From Apostichopus japonicus (taxonomy: Eukaryota > Echinodermata > Holothuroidea > Aspidochirotida > Stichopodidae), in assembly GCF_037975245.1 (NCBI RefSeq), contig NC_092572.1, forward strand, positions 18,561,989-18,625,988: a stretch of 64,000 nt of DNA. Direction: 5' to 3'. Position 1 is the stretch's first letter, and every line of letters starts with the position of its first letter. The notes under the pieces are model-generated. The model searched no databases and was not told the origin of the DNA. It worked only from the letters and a program-made list of their open reading frames with translations. Positions 32,540 through 43,734 of the stretch are shown here, piece by piece. A program made the position numbers and the translations under genes.

Positions 32540-33630
32540 AGAATCTAGCCTGTGATCTTCCATTTTTTGCCCTAGCCTGTGATCATCCATTCTTTACCCT
32601 AGCCTGTGATCTTCCATTCTTTACCCTACTCTGTGATCTTCCATTATTTACCCTAGCCTGTGATCATCCATTCTTGACCCTAGCCTGTGATCATCCATTC
32701 TTTACCCTAGCCTGTGATCTTCCATTCTTTACCCTACTCTGTGATCTTCCATTTTTTACCCTAGTCGGTGATCTTCCATTATGTACCCTATCCTCTGATC
32801 TTCCAATCTTTAACCTAGCCTGTGATCGTCCATTCTTTACCCTAGCCTGTGATCTTCCATTTTTTACCCTAGTCTGTGATCTTCCATTATGTACCCTATC
32901 CTGTGATCATCCATTCTTTACCCTATCCTCTGGTCTTCCATTCTTTACTCTAGCCTGTGATCTTCCATTCTTTACCCTAGCCTGTGATCATCCATTTTTT
33001 ACCCTAAGCCTGTGATATGTACCCTATCCTGTGATCATCCATTCTTTACCCTAGCCTGTGATCATCCATTCTTTACCCTAGCCTGTGATCATCCATTCTT
33101 TACCCTACTCTGTGATCTTCCATTTTTTACCCTAGTCGGTGATCTTCCATTATGTACCCTATCCTCTGATCTTCCAATCTTTAACCTAGCCTGTGATCGT
33201 CCATTCTTTACCCTAGCCTGTGATCTTCCATTTTTTACCCTAGTCTGTGATCTTCCATTATGTACCCTATCCTGTGATCATCCATTCTTTACCCTATCCT
33301 CTGGTCTTCCATTCTTTACTCTAGCCTGTGATCTTCCATTCTTTACCCTAGCCTGTGATCATCCATTTTTTACCCTAAGCCTGTGATATGTACCCTATCC
33401 TGTGATCATCCATTCTTTACCCTATCCTCTGGTCGTCCATCCTTTACCCTACCCTGTGATATTCCATTCTTTACCCTAGTCTGTGATCTTCCATTGTGTA
33501 CCCTAGCCTGTGATCTTCCATTCTTTACCCTAGCCTGTGATCTTCCATTCTTTACCCTAGCCTGTGATCTTCCATTCTTTACCTTAGCATGTGATCATCC
33601 ATTCCTTACCCTAGCCTTTGAACTTGCCAA
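32540..33630. repeat. 27-bp minisatellite array with higher-order repeat
   Basis: About 40 units built on CCTGTGATCTTCCATTCTTT plus ACCCTAG. A block of about 371 bp is duplicated in tandem (around 32,690-33,015 and 33,060-33,386), and each block ends in a shortened unit. Three plus-strand open frames (FTLACDLPF repeats) result from the 9-codon period. Confidence 0.95.
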
Positions 33631-35410
33631 TCGTCACGCTATCCTGTTGTCCGCCATTCAAAGCCCAGCAGCAATAGGCTGTATTCGATTGTTTTGACAA
33701 GTTCGTTCAGAAATAAATTTACAAAAAAGAATAAAAAACATGAAAATACCGTATCGTGTTGTTTACCTGTTTCCCCCAAAAAACTTAATTACTCTGTTTC
33801 TAATATCAAACAAAACAAAACAATAATAACTGTATAAGCTTTTCTTTATAATTGTTAGCTTTAGCAACTCGAAAACAAAATGAGATGCTTGGAGAAATGC
33901 CACTATGGGAACCATTATACAAAAGTGTCAGACAGCGAAAAGGAAAAATAGGTTACTTTGTCATTCATAAAGACAAAATTGACTTACCGGTTAGCACACA
34001 CAGACAACGGGGCAATGGGGTCAATTGGAGGGTGCAGTGTAAAAAGGGGGTAAGGAATTTTCCAGCAAACAATTCTTATCTTAAAAAGGTAAAGTATCAT
34101 GGTAAATATATGGTAGGAATGGTAAAAATTGTAAACAAATGGTAAAAAAGCTGGTAAAAAAACTGGCAAAAATGGTAAAACTATCAGTGATTAACGCCGG
34201 TGCCTTTCAATCATAAGGCCCCCAGTTCGAGTCAGTCCAAGATTAATGTATGTCGTTACAGAGTTGTTGACAATTCATAAACATGGACATTTAATTTAAA
34301 TCTAAGAGGCTGACTTCGGTCAGATTGCGGCTTTGATAAGTCAATGAAGGCTTCTTCGCGAGTTCATGCTTGCAGGAGGATCAAAATACATACATACATA
34401 GGGTAAATTTATGGTAAAATGGTGGTTCAGCTTGCTGTGTTATAATGTAAACCGTAATTCTGCAATGGTATTACTATAGTAAACATAGGGTAACTTTATG
34501 GTATTTAAAAACGGTGGTATATTTAACACAAGTACACCGTCATATAGCGCATTATCGACAGGGTCACTCCAAAAGTAGGCCCACATTGGCCGCCTTGACG
34601 CCCCTGATGGCGGGAATTCATGGCACGTTTTATCACAAAATGTTAGCGTCATGGACCTAACATTGAGGAAACCATGCTGCATATGCTCACCCCTAAAAAC
34701 CTATTAGTGTTATTTATCATCTACAGCCACTCTGGTTTCTAATATAATTTCCTTTCCAATAGTGCCCAGAGATCCACCAGGCATTCCCGGGGTCGTTGAA
34801 GTTCTGATCCTGCTCCGGGATCACCCTAACCTATTCTACAGAATGATGTGCTCAGGACACTGACCAATTTTTTCACATGCTACTAGAAAATTGCAGTAAA
34901 ATGACGCATTACATTCTTGTTCATTAGAGAATGATGCAATACCGTGTAAAGACCATGTTTAGACCATATAAAGACCATACAAAGACCATACAAAGATCAT
35001 ATAAAGAACATACAAAGACCATGCAAAGACCATATAAGACCATACAAAGACCGTATAAAGACAGACACATCTTTGTTATTTCACTCTTTAGTCCACACGG
35101 TACATTCAGAAGTTGGCTTAGAACAGCTACGCAAGGGCGGCTAAAATGTTGGCTAAACCTTGGTATTTCTTAATCTTTGTAACCAGCTTGCTTTCTCTTT
35201 AATTCAATCATCTACCCAAAATATCGGACAGACTAACCTAAAAACACTGCGCAATTCTTGAACATAAATTGACTTGAAAAGTACCGAAATAGAAGCACCA
35301 TTTTCCACAGCCTTTATCATAGAATACTTTCTCAAAGTAGACATCTCATTCCTTTACACCACTCACTAGGACACATATCGATAACGAATCACGGCAACTT
35401 TCTCCTCTGA
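33631..35410. other. Mostly unassigned sequence, with a SINE and a short tandem repeat
   Basis: GGTAAA-rich degenerate repeats at 34,080-34,200 lead into a SINE at 34,176-34,400. A tandem repeat of AGACCATACAA-like units is at 34,955-35,062. No gene was found. Confidence 0.45.
34176..34400 (+). repeat. tRNA-derived SINE, copy 2
   Basis: GATTAACGCCGGTGCCTTTC, then CAGTTCGAGTCAGTCCAAG, GGCTGACTTCGGTCAG and CGCGAGTTCATGCTTGCAGG in the same order as copy 1 at 23,515-23,757, ending in a TACATACATA tail. The first bases of the tRNA-like head are missing. Confidence 0.75.
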
Positions 35411-36562
35411 AATTATTATTATTATACAAAATTTCTATAGCGTCTTATCCAATCAGAAATTGCTCTAAGGCGCTTTACAGTAAAATACATACAAACATGA
35501 TATACAAATATATAAATCGATAATGTAAGGTATAAAAAGGGTAGAACATTTGTTATATTCAATCTGACAATAAATTGTATAAAAAAAACTGCAAATGCGA
35601 AAACGAAAATTATACAACCAAATTCTTAAAATTTAAAATATATATATAGTATGTGAAAAATTTTAAATTTTAAAAGCGCTATAAATGCAAAATGGAAAAT
35701 GCGTTGTAATAATGTGACAATATAAATAGTATAGAAAGCACGGTTATTGGAATGCAGATTTAAATAGAAAGGTTTTGACTAGTTTTTTAAATTCATCTAT
35801 ATTTTTGGCACAATTAGCTTCCTCCGATAAACTGTTCCATAATGTCGCAGATGAGTAATCGAAACGCCTGTTTCCGTAAGTAGAAGTTTTAATGACAGGT
35901 TTGGTAAGTAAGGACTTGGATTCTGAGCGTAGAGATCGAGTAGGCTTCTATTTATGTATTAATTCATAGAGGTAGATAGGGGCTAAACCATTAAGTGACT
36001 TATATGTATATAACAGAATCTTATAATGGAACGTAATACATGTGTAATATGCTCATGTCTACGAGTGCGACTTACAAGCCGTGCAGCGCGATTCTGAACT
36101 CGCTGAAGGCGATCGGTCAGCTTGTGAGGCAGGCCATATAGCAGGGCATTGCAGTAATCCAGTTTTGATGTCACAAGGGCATGGATTAATATCTTACACG
36201 CATCGTCTGAGATATACCTTCTAATTTTGCCAATATTTCGGATCTGCCAATAACAGGACTTACAGATAGAGTCAACTTGATTATCCATGGTAAGATTTTG
36301 ATCAAGATATACACCTAAATTCTTTACTTTAGGAACTGGACATATGGTGTTAGTTCCCATCTTTATATACAAGTCTTGAATAGCATTACCCTGAAATTTT
36401 GGTGAAAATAAAATGAACTCAGTTTTGTCCTGATTAAGTTTCAAACAATTAACCCGCATCCACCTGACTATATCTGAAAGGCATGCATGCTTGGAGCTTT
36501 AAAGATACATCGGTCCAGGACTCAAGGGCACCAAAATACAAATACAATTGCGTATCATCAGC
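35411..36562 (-). pseudogene. CR1/L2-like LINE, 3' part
   Basis: Minus-strand reading gives ADDTQLYLYF directly after the hAT insertion, then after a frameshift CLKLNQDKTEFILFSPKF (36,459 downward), LVTSKLDYCNALLYGL and LQRVQNRAARLVSRTRRHEH. The coding part breaks near 36,000. The 3' end AAAGCGCCTTAGAGC is followed by a TAA-repeat tail at 35,411-35,424. It continues upstream at 38,521. Confidence 0.87.
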
Positions 36563-36570
36563 ATAACAGT

Positions 36571-38520
36571 CAGTGGCGGAGATTTCTTGTCAGAAGTGGG
36601 GGGGTTGCAGGCCATTGATGAAATAACAAGTCATAACTGCTGGCTCACTATCTAAGTGGAGCGCCACCATAAGTTGGGGCGAAGTGCACAAGAATTTTTT
36701 GGCAAATATTGCCTCCCAGATTGCAGTAAATGGCACTGCCCAGGCCTTGAAAAGCTGCATTTAACCAGGGGCGTATGCAGGATTTTCTAACCCGGGGGGC
36801 GCGTATTACTATCTAAGCGGAGCGCCACCATTGGTTGGCGCGCAGCGTACAAGCAAATTTCTGGTTTTGGTACCCCCAGATCACCGGAAATGCCACTTCT
36901 CGGGCTTGAAACTGACCAACCATATGTACACTTTTGCCTGAGAACCAATTTTTTTCCAAATACTTTTTTCTCATCTATAACCTTTTTGAAGATTGTCACC
37001 AGTCACACATCATGTTCGACTTCATCACATATCCTGTGGATCATTGCTTTTGTAGGTGATTCCTCATCTCGGCCCACAATATCCGTCAGCCCCACTGTTC
37101 AGAATTTGAAAATTCACAATTCTCGTGAATAAATTCACTTCAAAACATACCCATAATGTTGCACAAAATATCATCTATGGACAACCGATATAGAAAAACC
37201 TCCTTCAAACCCTAACAGACGGGTCAAAGTTGCACGAGTATGATGAAGTATGATGAAGAATGTTGGTTAGGGAATTTTCGAAAATTCAGAGAGCTACTAA
37301 AAAATTTCGTTGAAGGAAATAAAAATATACCAGATATTTCCGAAACCGAACACTACACACATCGACAGTTTTGAGCACGGGCGCAGATCAGTCTTGGATA
37401 ATGGTGGGGACGCGTGTCTGTTCTATGACACTATCTAAGCGGAGCGCGCCCATGGGTTCGCGCGTAGCGTACGATTTTTTGGGCAAAATCCTCCCAGATC
37501 GCCGGAAATAACACTTCCCAGACCTAATGATGCTCCTAAACCTCCTTAAGTTTTAGATCTCATGGCTTAGAAATTCAGTTTGGAGAAATACATGGGCGTC
37601 TGCAGAAAGAAAATCAGGGACAAATAATCCAAGTAGACTTTTGTATATACGATGGGTCTGGGGTCCTCTCCCAGAAAACAAATATACAGGTAGATTGCCG
37701 CAAATGCGATTTCCGTCCTATATTTAACAACTGTGGATAAAATACAATAAAATGAGAACTGCTGCATGTGATTTGCACGATGCTGGATCAAACTGCGCTA
37801 AAGTTCAATACAGGGGAACTTGAAATGCAGCTATTGGTCAAGACAAATTGGTGGGGCCACGGTATATCATGTCCCCACTACTAAAAAAGTTGGTGGGGAC
37901 GCGTCCCGCTGTCCTCACCAGGATCTGCGCCCATGGTTTGGAGGCTGTTTATCGTGGAACGCCATTTTCAAGCTCACTGATATGATGTGATATCTGCTGT
38001 TTGCTTTACAAATTCGAATAATTTTGTCGCTGTTCCTCTTTCTCTTCCCGTTTTCTTGCCGTATTTTCTACTCCATCCTTTTCTCCTTTTCTCTCTTTCT
38101 TCTTTTTCTTTTCCTTCCTTCACCTTGTTGAAGTTGGTAAGTGTATACGGTTCCAAAGCTATTAAACAGCAACAAAACGTTATTTTGTGTATGTCTGTTG
38201 TGGGGTGAAGTTAGCGCTATGAGCTACAAGTTCCAATGGGCAAGGTGGGGGAAAGGGGCTAGAAATAATGTGTGGGTCAATTCTAACTCGGTTTTCGGTC
38301 GTTAATTGTTGATGTAGCCTACCAGGTAAAAGGTTGAAATGACTTTAACAATTTCAAATTTAATAATTTGATTTATTATGCCATTTGGAACACATAACAT
38401 AGGCTATAAAAGAACATTACTGGCAAAAACAAGGGGGGTTGATTGTGTGGGCCAACCCCCCCTCTTCAAAAAGTGGGGGGGGGTTAAAACCCCCCAACCC
38501 CCCCTGTTTCTCCGCCACTG
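36571..38520. mobile_element. hAT element, 1,950 bp, inserted in LINE reverse transcriptase
   Basis: Exact terminal inverted repeats CAGTGGCGGAGA (36,571-36,582) and TCTCCGCCACTG (38,509-38,520). Target duplication ATAACAGT at 36,563-36,570 and 38,521-38,528. No transposase frame is visible, so it is non-autonomous. It carries repeated internal modules (CTATCTAAGCGGAGCGCCAC at 36,809, variants at 36,648 and 37,431) and a second hAT element at 37,376-37,935. Confidence 0.93.
37376..37935. mobile_element. Nested hAT-like MITE, 560 bp
   Basis: Termini CACGGGCGCAGATC and GATCTGCGCCCATG are inverted with one mismatch. Flanks GTTTTGAG (37,368-37,375) and GTTTGGAG (37,936-37,943) match at 7 of 8 bases. 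It also contains one copy of the CTATCTAAGCGGAGCG module. Confidence 0.75.
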
Positions 38521-38820
38521 ATAACAGTGATGGTTGATGTTATGGCGCTGAAATATATCTCCAACTGGACGGGTAAACTATATATATATACTATATATCA
38601 AAGGACCAAGTACAGATCCCTGTGGCACCCCAAACCTTAGCTGTTTCTCATCAGATATAACATTATCAATTTGTATACATTGCATTCTGTCCCTAAAGTA
38701 GGACTTAAACCATTTTAATGAGTTTGACGCAATTCCCAAAGTATGTTGGAGACGATTAAATAAGACCAGCCTGGATCCATTTGTATCTATCCCCATCATT
38801 TGCGACTCCTTTGGATACCG
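38521..38820 (-). pseudogene. CR1/L2-like LINE, reverse transcriptase core (5' part)
   Basis: Minus-strand reading includes LFNRLQHTLGIASNSLKWF, then QLRFGVPQGSVLGPLIYSIY, the conserved RT box, and IFQRHNINHHCY just before the hAT insertion. Joining across the insertion completes a YADD catalytic box. The element is 5'-truncated at about 38,820. Confidence 0.88.
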
Positions 38821-39204
38821 CTTTTTGTTTACATTGGTACAGACCCATTACCGGAAGCAGTAACATCAATGATAGGGGAGGGAAGGGTCCTCCCACTGAA
38901 CCACAATAACCCATCGTAGGTATACAGGAACGGGGCTGCGCGTGGTATTTTTGTATTAGTCCACTTCTGCAACCATGTTTATTTCTCAGACACTAATAAT
39001 ACATTAAGCGTCACATCCATAGAGTAATGACATGCACAGTACAATAACCTCTACCAGGCTCTCAATGTGTACTTTCCATAGACTTATTCTGTTTTGTTAC
39101 TGTATAACGTAAGAATCAAAGCATGTTCAGGCCATGAAATAAAACTTGCTTAATCATAATGATCAGCTACGCATGCCACTAAAAACTTATTTTGCGCATT
39201 ATTT

Positions 39205-39330
39205 GTATGTATGTATGTATGTGTGTATATGTGATCTTTCCGCAAGCAGGAACTCGCGAAAGAAACCATGGAGGCTTATAGACTCGCAAGCTGACCGAAG
39301 CCAATCTCGCCAATTTGCATAGAAATTGGC
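39205..39330 (-). repeat. SINE tail fragment, copy 3
   Basis: A TATG-rich tail followed by CGCAAGCAGGAACTCGCGAA and GCTGACCGAAGCCAATCTC, matching the 3' half of the SINE at 23,515-23,757 in the same orientation. The tRNA-like head is absent. Confidence 0.6.
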
Positions 39331-40589
39331 CTATAGTAAAACAAATTAACTATTCTTTCACTACAAAAGCACTTCAAAGGTGGGAGGGGGTGATTCTAAA
39401 TTTCGACGAACTGCTTTATATTGCGCAAGCACCTTTACAGTAAGGCCAGAGGCCGATCATCAATTTTGTTTGGAAGGAGGTGGTACGGCCCTTGCGTCGT
39501 GGCTGGACCAAACTCCATGTCAAGTAAAATGACTTATGACATCCATAAATTACACGTTTTGTAACGAATTTTACAGTTTCGAGGGAAAATGTTGATTAAA
39601 TGTCACCTAATGGTTCCGCGTTGTCCAAATGATGTTGAAAGAACTTGTGATGCTCGGGTAATATCAGTTTATAAAACAATGCGATACACGTAACAGTCAA
39701 TCCTTCACCGAATTAGAGCTGACGTCATCACTCATTAAAGGAGCACTCCAGAGATTTAGCATATTTAAAGCTAAATATCTTGAAAGCTGGAATAGTCATA
39801 GAAATATCATTAGAATTCATGTTTCACTGTTTCCTTTTGATAAACTATGACAAACCAAGATTTAAATTCTCCTTACAGTCATCCTTTGAAAGAGTCGACT
39901 CAGCAGGCACCTTTCCAGTCATGATTGCCAATAATACATTATATGAACGTGTACGGTTCAGATTTTACTGTTTACACACAAGTGCACTAATCTCGACCAT
40001 TGAGTGTGTGTGTGTATGTTTGTGTGTGTGGAAAGTTCCAGAAGTAATTCGAAAGAAAGGGAGGAGTTTGCGGGGGGGGGGGGTGGTCAATGTTGTGAGA
40101 AATGGGAAATGCAATCACCACAGAGAGAGAGAGAGAAAATACAGTAGAATAAATAGGTTATACAAATTAATATATTTCCCCTTATAAACTTCCCCTAACA
40201 CGTATGACACTGTATCCATCAATTTCATGTGTGTCATTATTTCATACCTCTTTAAGTTAAAAGGTTCATGTTAAGACTGGGATATCTCATATCACAGTCA
40301 TGTGTCAAATTAACCCTCAAAGCAGCCAGTGTTACAGTCTTCTTACTGGGTTGCTATGGTAACTAGCTACTGCAGTCATGTTTACTGTAGCCAATAGTGG
40401 CTTGTTACTAGTGACAGTCATTAAGCGATGGTACACACACTAAAACATTTCACCGAGCATGCTGGCAGAGTATAGCAAATTACCACCGGAACAACAAGTT
40501 GATATCAATAGATCAAAGTTATTTATTTTTCTTCTCAAACAGATACCATGTAATCTACTTTTCACTACAAATACAATACAAATACTAAT

Positions 40590-40790
40590 CTATTCATACA
40601 TAAAAGGCTGGTTAGAAACTGAAAGTCCAGTAGTGGAGACCGAATCTATTTCATACATAAAAGGCTGGTTAAGAAATGAAAGTCCAGCGGTGTAGACCTA
40701 ATTTATTCATACATAAAAGGCTGGTTTGGAACTGAAAGCCCATCGGTGGAGACCTAATCTATTTCACTGGTTAGAAACTGAAAGCCTGCA
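40590..40790. repeat. Minisatellite of about 57 bp, 3-4 units
   Basis: Units contain TACATAAAAGGCTGGTTAGA and AACTGAAAGTCCAG. The last unit is shortened. Confidence 0.8.
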
Positions 40791-43686
40791 GTCTATTCTA
40801 ATCTACCCTAATCTATTCTACAGTAAAAAATCGGTGGTATGATGGAATCTCAAAATTAAATAACTTTAGAGGATAGTTGGGATGAAAATTTATTCTTGAA
40901 TGATGGAAGAGCGACATATACGAACACATTCCAGTGAATATCGGCATTTAATTCTTACAAACCATTTTCGAGATTACAACGTTTAAAGCTGAGATGTTTT
41001 GTACTAGAAATGAGACTTGAAGCAAGCAGGTATTGATTCAAAAGTAGGTGAGATCTCATTGATGAACACAGTTTCAAATTTGTGTTTGATTTTTCTTTGA
41101 TAATGTATCTTCAATTTTTTCCCCATCCATATTGGGATGCATTAACATATGAGTACACCGTTGTTATTGTGGGTATAGATGGATAATTTCACATCAATTG
41201 AAACAAAGTTTTGAATCCTGTCTACTCCGAGTTGAAAACCAAGCAAGTGAAACAGAGATAAAACAAAACACTTTGCTGCCAGTGTGCAACTATGACATCA
41301 CAACTGTTTGCATCAAGGTCACTTTTGGTACAAATTGGGACAATTTCAACCATAAATATCTCCAAAATGTATTGTAGCAATTGCATGAAAAATTTCACTA
41401 GGAAGCTAAGTATCAATTCTTCTTTCATTACACTAAAGTATTTTGTTCTTTACTATTCTTTTAACAAGAGTTTCTCATCTATGATTGGGACATTTAATAG
41501 TCAGGTATACAATTGCCTGATACATAGATCAACTACAAGAAAATATATAAACACATCGTTGGTATCAATAATCAATCGTCTTTCTGCATCATCAATATTA
41601 TCAATAACTGGAAACAATGAAAAATTGCTGACTCACCCATAAATTGATATTCAATTACATAATATCATCCATCTATCATGTCATTCCATCTAAACAATGT
41701 CAATCTGTGCCGAATCATCAATAAATGTAACTTTAACATACATTCAATAAGTCAACCAATAAAGCCTTTCCATCTTCTGTATTTCATATTTCACTCGATC
41801 AAAGCAATATGAACCCATTAAGATGTTGTGTTGTCAGCAAATTGACAAATTGACAAAGTGACAGAGTATAATTGTGTCATCATGAATAATTAGTGAACCA
41901 TCATCAACAACTACTGTAGGCATGCAAACTGGCTGTATAAATAAAATGAAGCAACCTAGTTCATTTATCAGCCAGTCATTAACAATGTCATCAGTGTAAA
42001 CTGTTATATCATTAACGCACTAATCATGCATGTCAACGTACATTAACAACCTCAGTAATCAACACACAGTCATTGAGACATACACTACGTAAACAACAAT
42101 GGGGAACAGAAACGCCCATTTATTCTTTCAAATCGAAAGACATTTTATATAAACTATCGACTGATATATTTGAAAGTTATACGATTACAGAAAATTGGCC
42201 GAAAAAAAAAACGAGCAGACTATGTGATTTCTTTATTACGAAGCTTAAAATACAGAGTTCATTTAAAAACAAACAAAATTCTTGATTTATTGCGTTAAAA
42301 ATAAATGATCCAGCTCTAGAAGCTCCCATCTACCACGAATACCACAACCTGTCAATTGCAATCAAACACACCACTACTTCTTGGATGATTCGGTTCTCAG
42401 GGAGAAGTCAATCAAGTAAGTTGACTGGTCAGAAAGTTGATTGCTTGAGGTATCTTAAACAAAAAGTAGAACAATCGTTGATAAGTTCATATTTAATATT
42501 CTTTTCCTATTCAAATATCGACCCCATAAAATGTTCTCGTTACACACATATATGCACACTAAACCAGCAATGCAAATATGAATAGAGGTTTTCATGATAT
42601 AACTAGCTACATCTTTTATTTTTGTTCCCTTTTTTACAACTTGTTGATATTTACCCAAGTGGGTTTTTGTACCGATGGAGTCTACACACACACCCCACGC
42701 AACCCCACATTATATATAAATAGTGTTCTGCATGGTGAGGGGGGGGGGGAAGATACCTGGTATCGTTTTACCAAGATGTCCATAAAAGTCACAATACAGG
42801 CAAGAGGAATTACTAGCTGGCTCCAATGGAGTTAGTAAGTTTTGGAACTTACATTCTATGTATAGATAAAATCCATCTCCGACTTGCTTCCAGAACTACA
42901 TTCTGCACTTAATCAACGACAAAAACTTTAAAGGAGAAATCTACAGTGTTTCCAGGTCTACAAACTCTTACTGGCTTTCCTCTCAACGCCTTTGATATTA
43001 CACAAACTTAGGAGTGATATTAGAGGTGTGTCGGCTAAACTTATACACTTTGATGACTTCATTGCCATGACTATTCTTTTGACACACTAAATTCGACCTG
43101 TTAAAACTGACTTTCTGAAAAAAGGCTCCAGTGAGTCTGAGCATTACTATTCTATGTAGATCTTCTTATCGCACAATTTATATTTGCGTTAAAACAAAGG
43201 GATTGTATAATGTAGCTCATTTATGGTCATATGGTTGAATTCCAGATGCATTCCACTCTTCTAATTAGACTGCGCAGTAATAGGTCCTCGAGTGGTACCT
43301 CTATTGGAGGAGCTACTACTGAGGGAATTGCCCGGGGTTCTCTTCCAAAGTTTGTCCCAATACATGTAGATGCACATGTTGTTAGCATGTTGCAAATGGT
43401 AGATATGTAGAGATTTGTAGAAATTTAAAAAAGGAACATTTATTCGACACTCATTCAAAGTCTTGTGTGTCATAGTTGAACCAACCTTGCTACACGCAGG
43501 GAAGTGATATTCACTCTCAACAAGACTTACAATTAATCTATCGATTGAGGTCATACCAATGCAAACACTTTCAGTTCATACAAACAAAACTTATTACAAT
43601 AAATCTATTGATTGAGGTCATACCAATACAATAACTTTTAGTTCATACAAACAATATTGAACAGAGCAATAAAACTCAAACCTTAC

Positions 43687-43734
43687 CACTTTTGTCGGTT
43701 CCCAGGGAACGTTTTCGCGATTGTCCTCCAGTTA
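43687..43734 (-). CDS. Possible exon after CUB: short basic tail
   Basis: Donor G|GTAAGG is good. If the acceptor ACAGAG is used, the exon reads [15 protein letters not shown] in phase with the CUB exon. If the stronger CAG two bases upstream is used, the frame hits TAA at once and the protein ends just after CUB. Either way an exon is likely here; its coding status is open. Confidence 0.45.

Larger units (their letters stand above)
38821..43686. other. No convincing gene; minor repeats
   Basis: SINE tail fragment at 39,205-39,330, a GT-rich microsatellite at 40,005-40,030, a minisatellite of about 57 bp at 40,590-40,790, and a G run at 42,739-42,750. A possible 3'-terminal exon of the mosaic gene at about 43,206-43,325 is discussed in the findings. 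Confidence 0.4.

Noticed and set aside
31160-33630. CRISPR-like arrays
   Set aside because: The arrays are head-to-tail satellites without unique spacers, in eukaryotic DNA.
32674-33697. Three plus-strand open frames with FTLACDLPF repeats
   Set aside because: Direct translation of the 27-bp satellite; every unit gives the same nine residues and no gene structure is near.
34763-34863. Possible plus-strand exon (CCTTTCCAATAG acceptor, then PRDPPGIPGVVEVLILLRDH)
   Set aside because: It looks exon-like over about 100 bp, but no partner exon, donor or domain was found on the plus strand.
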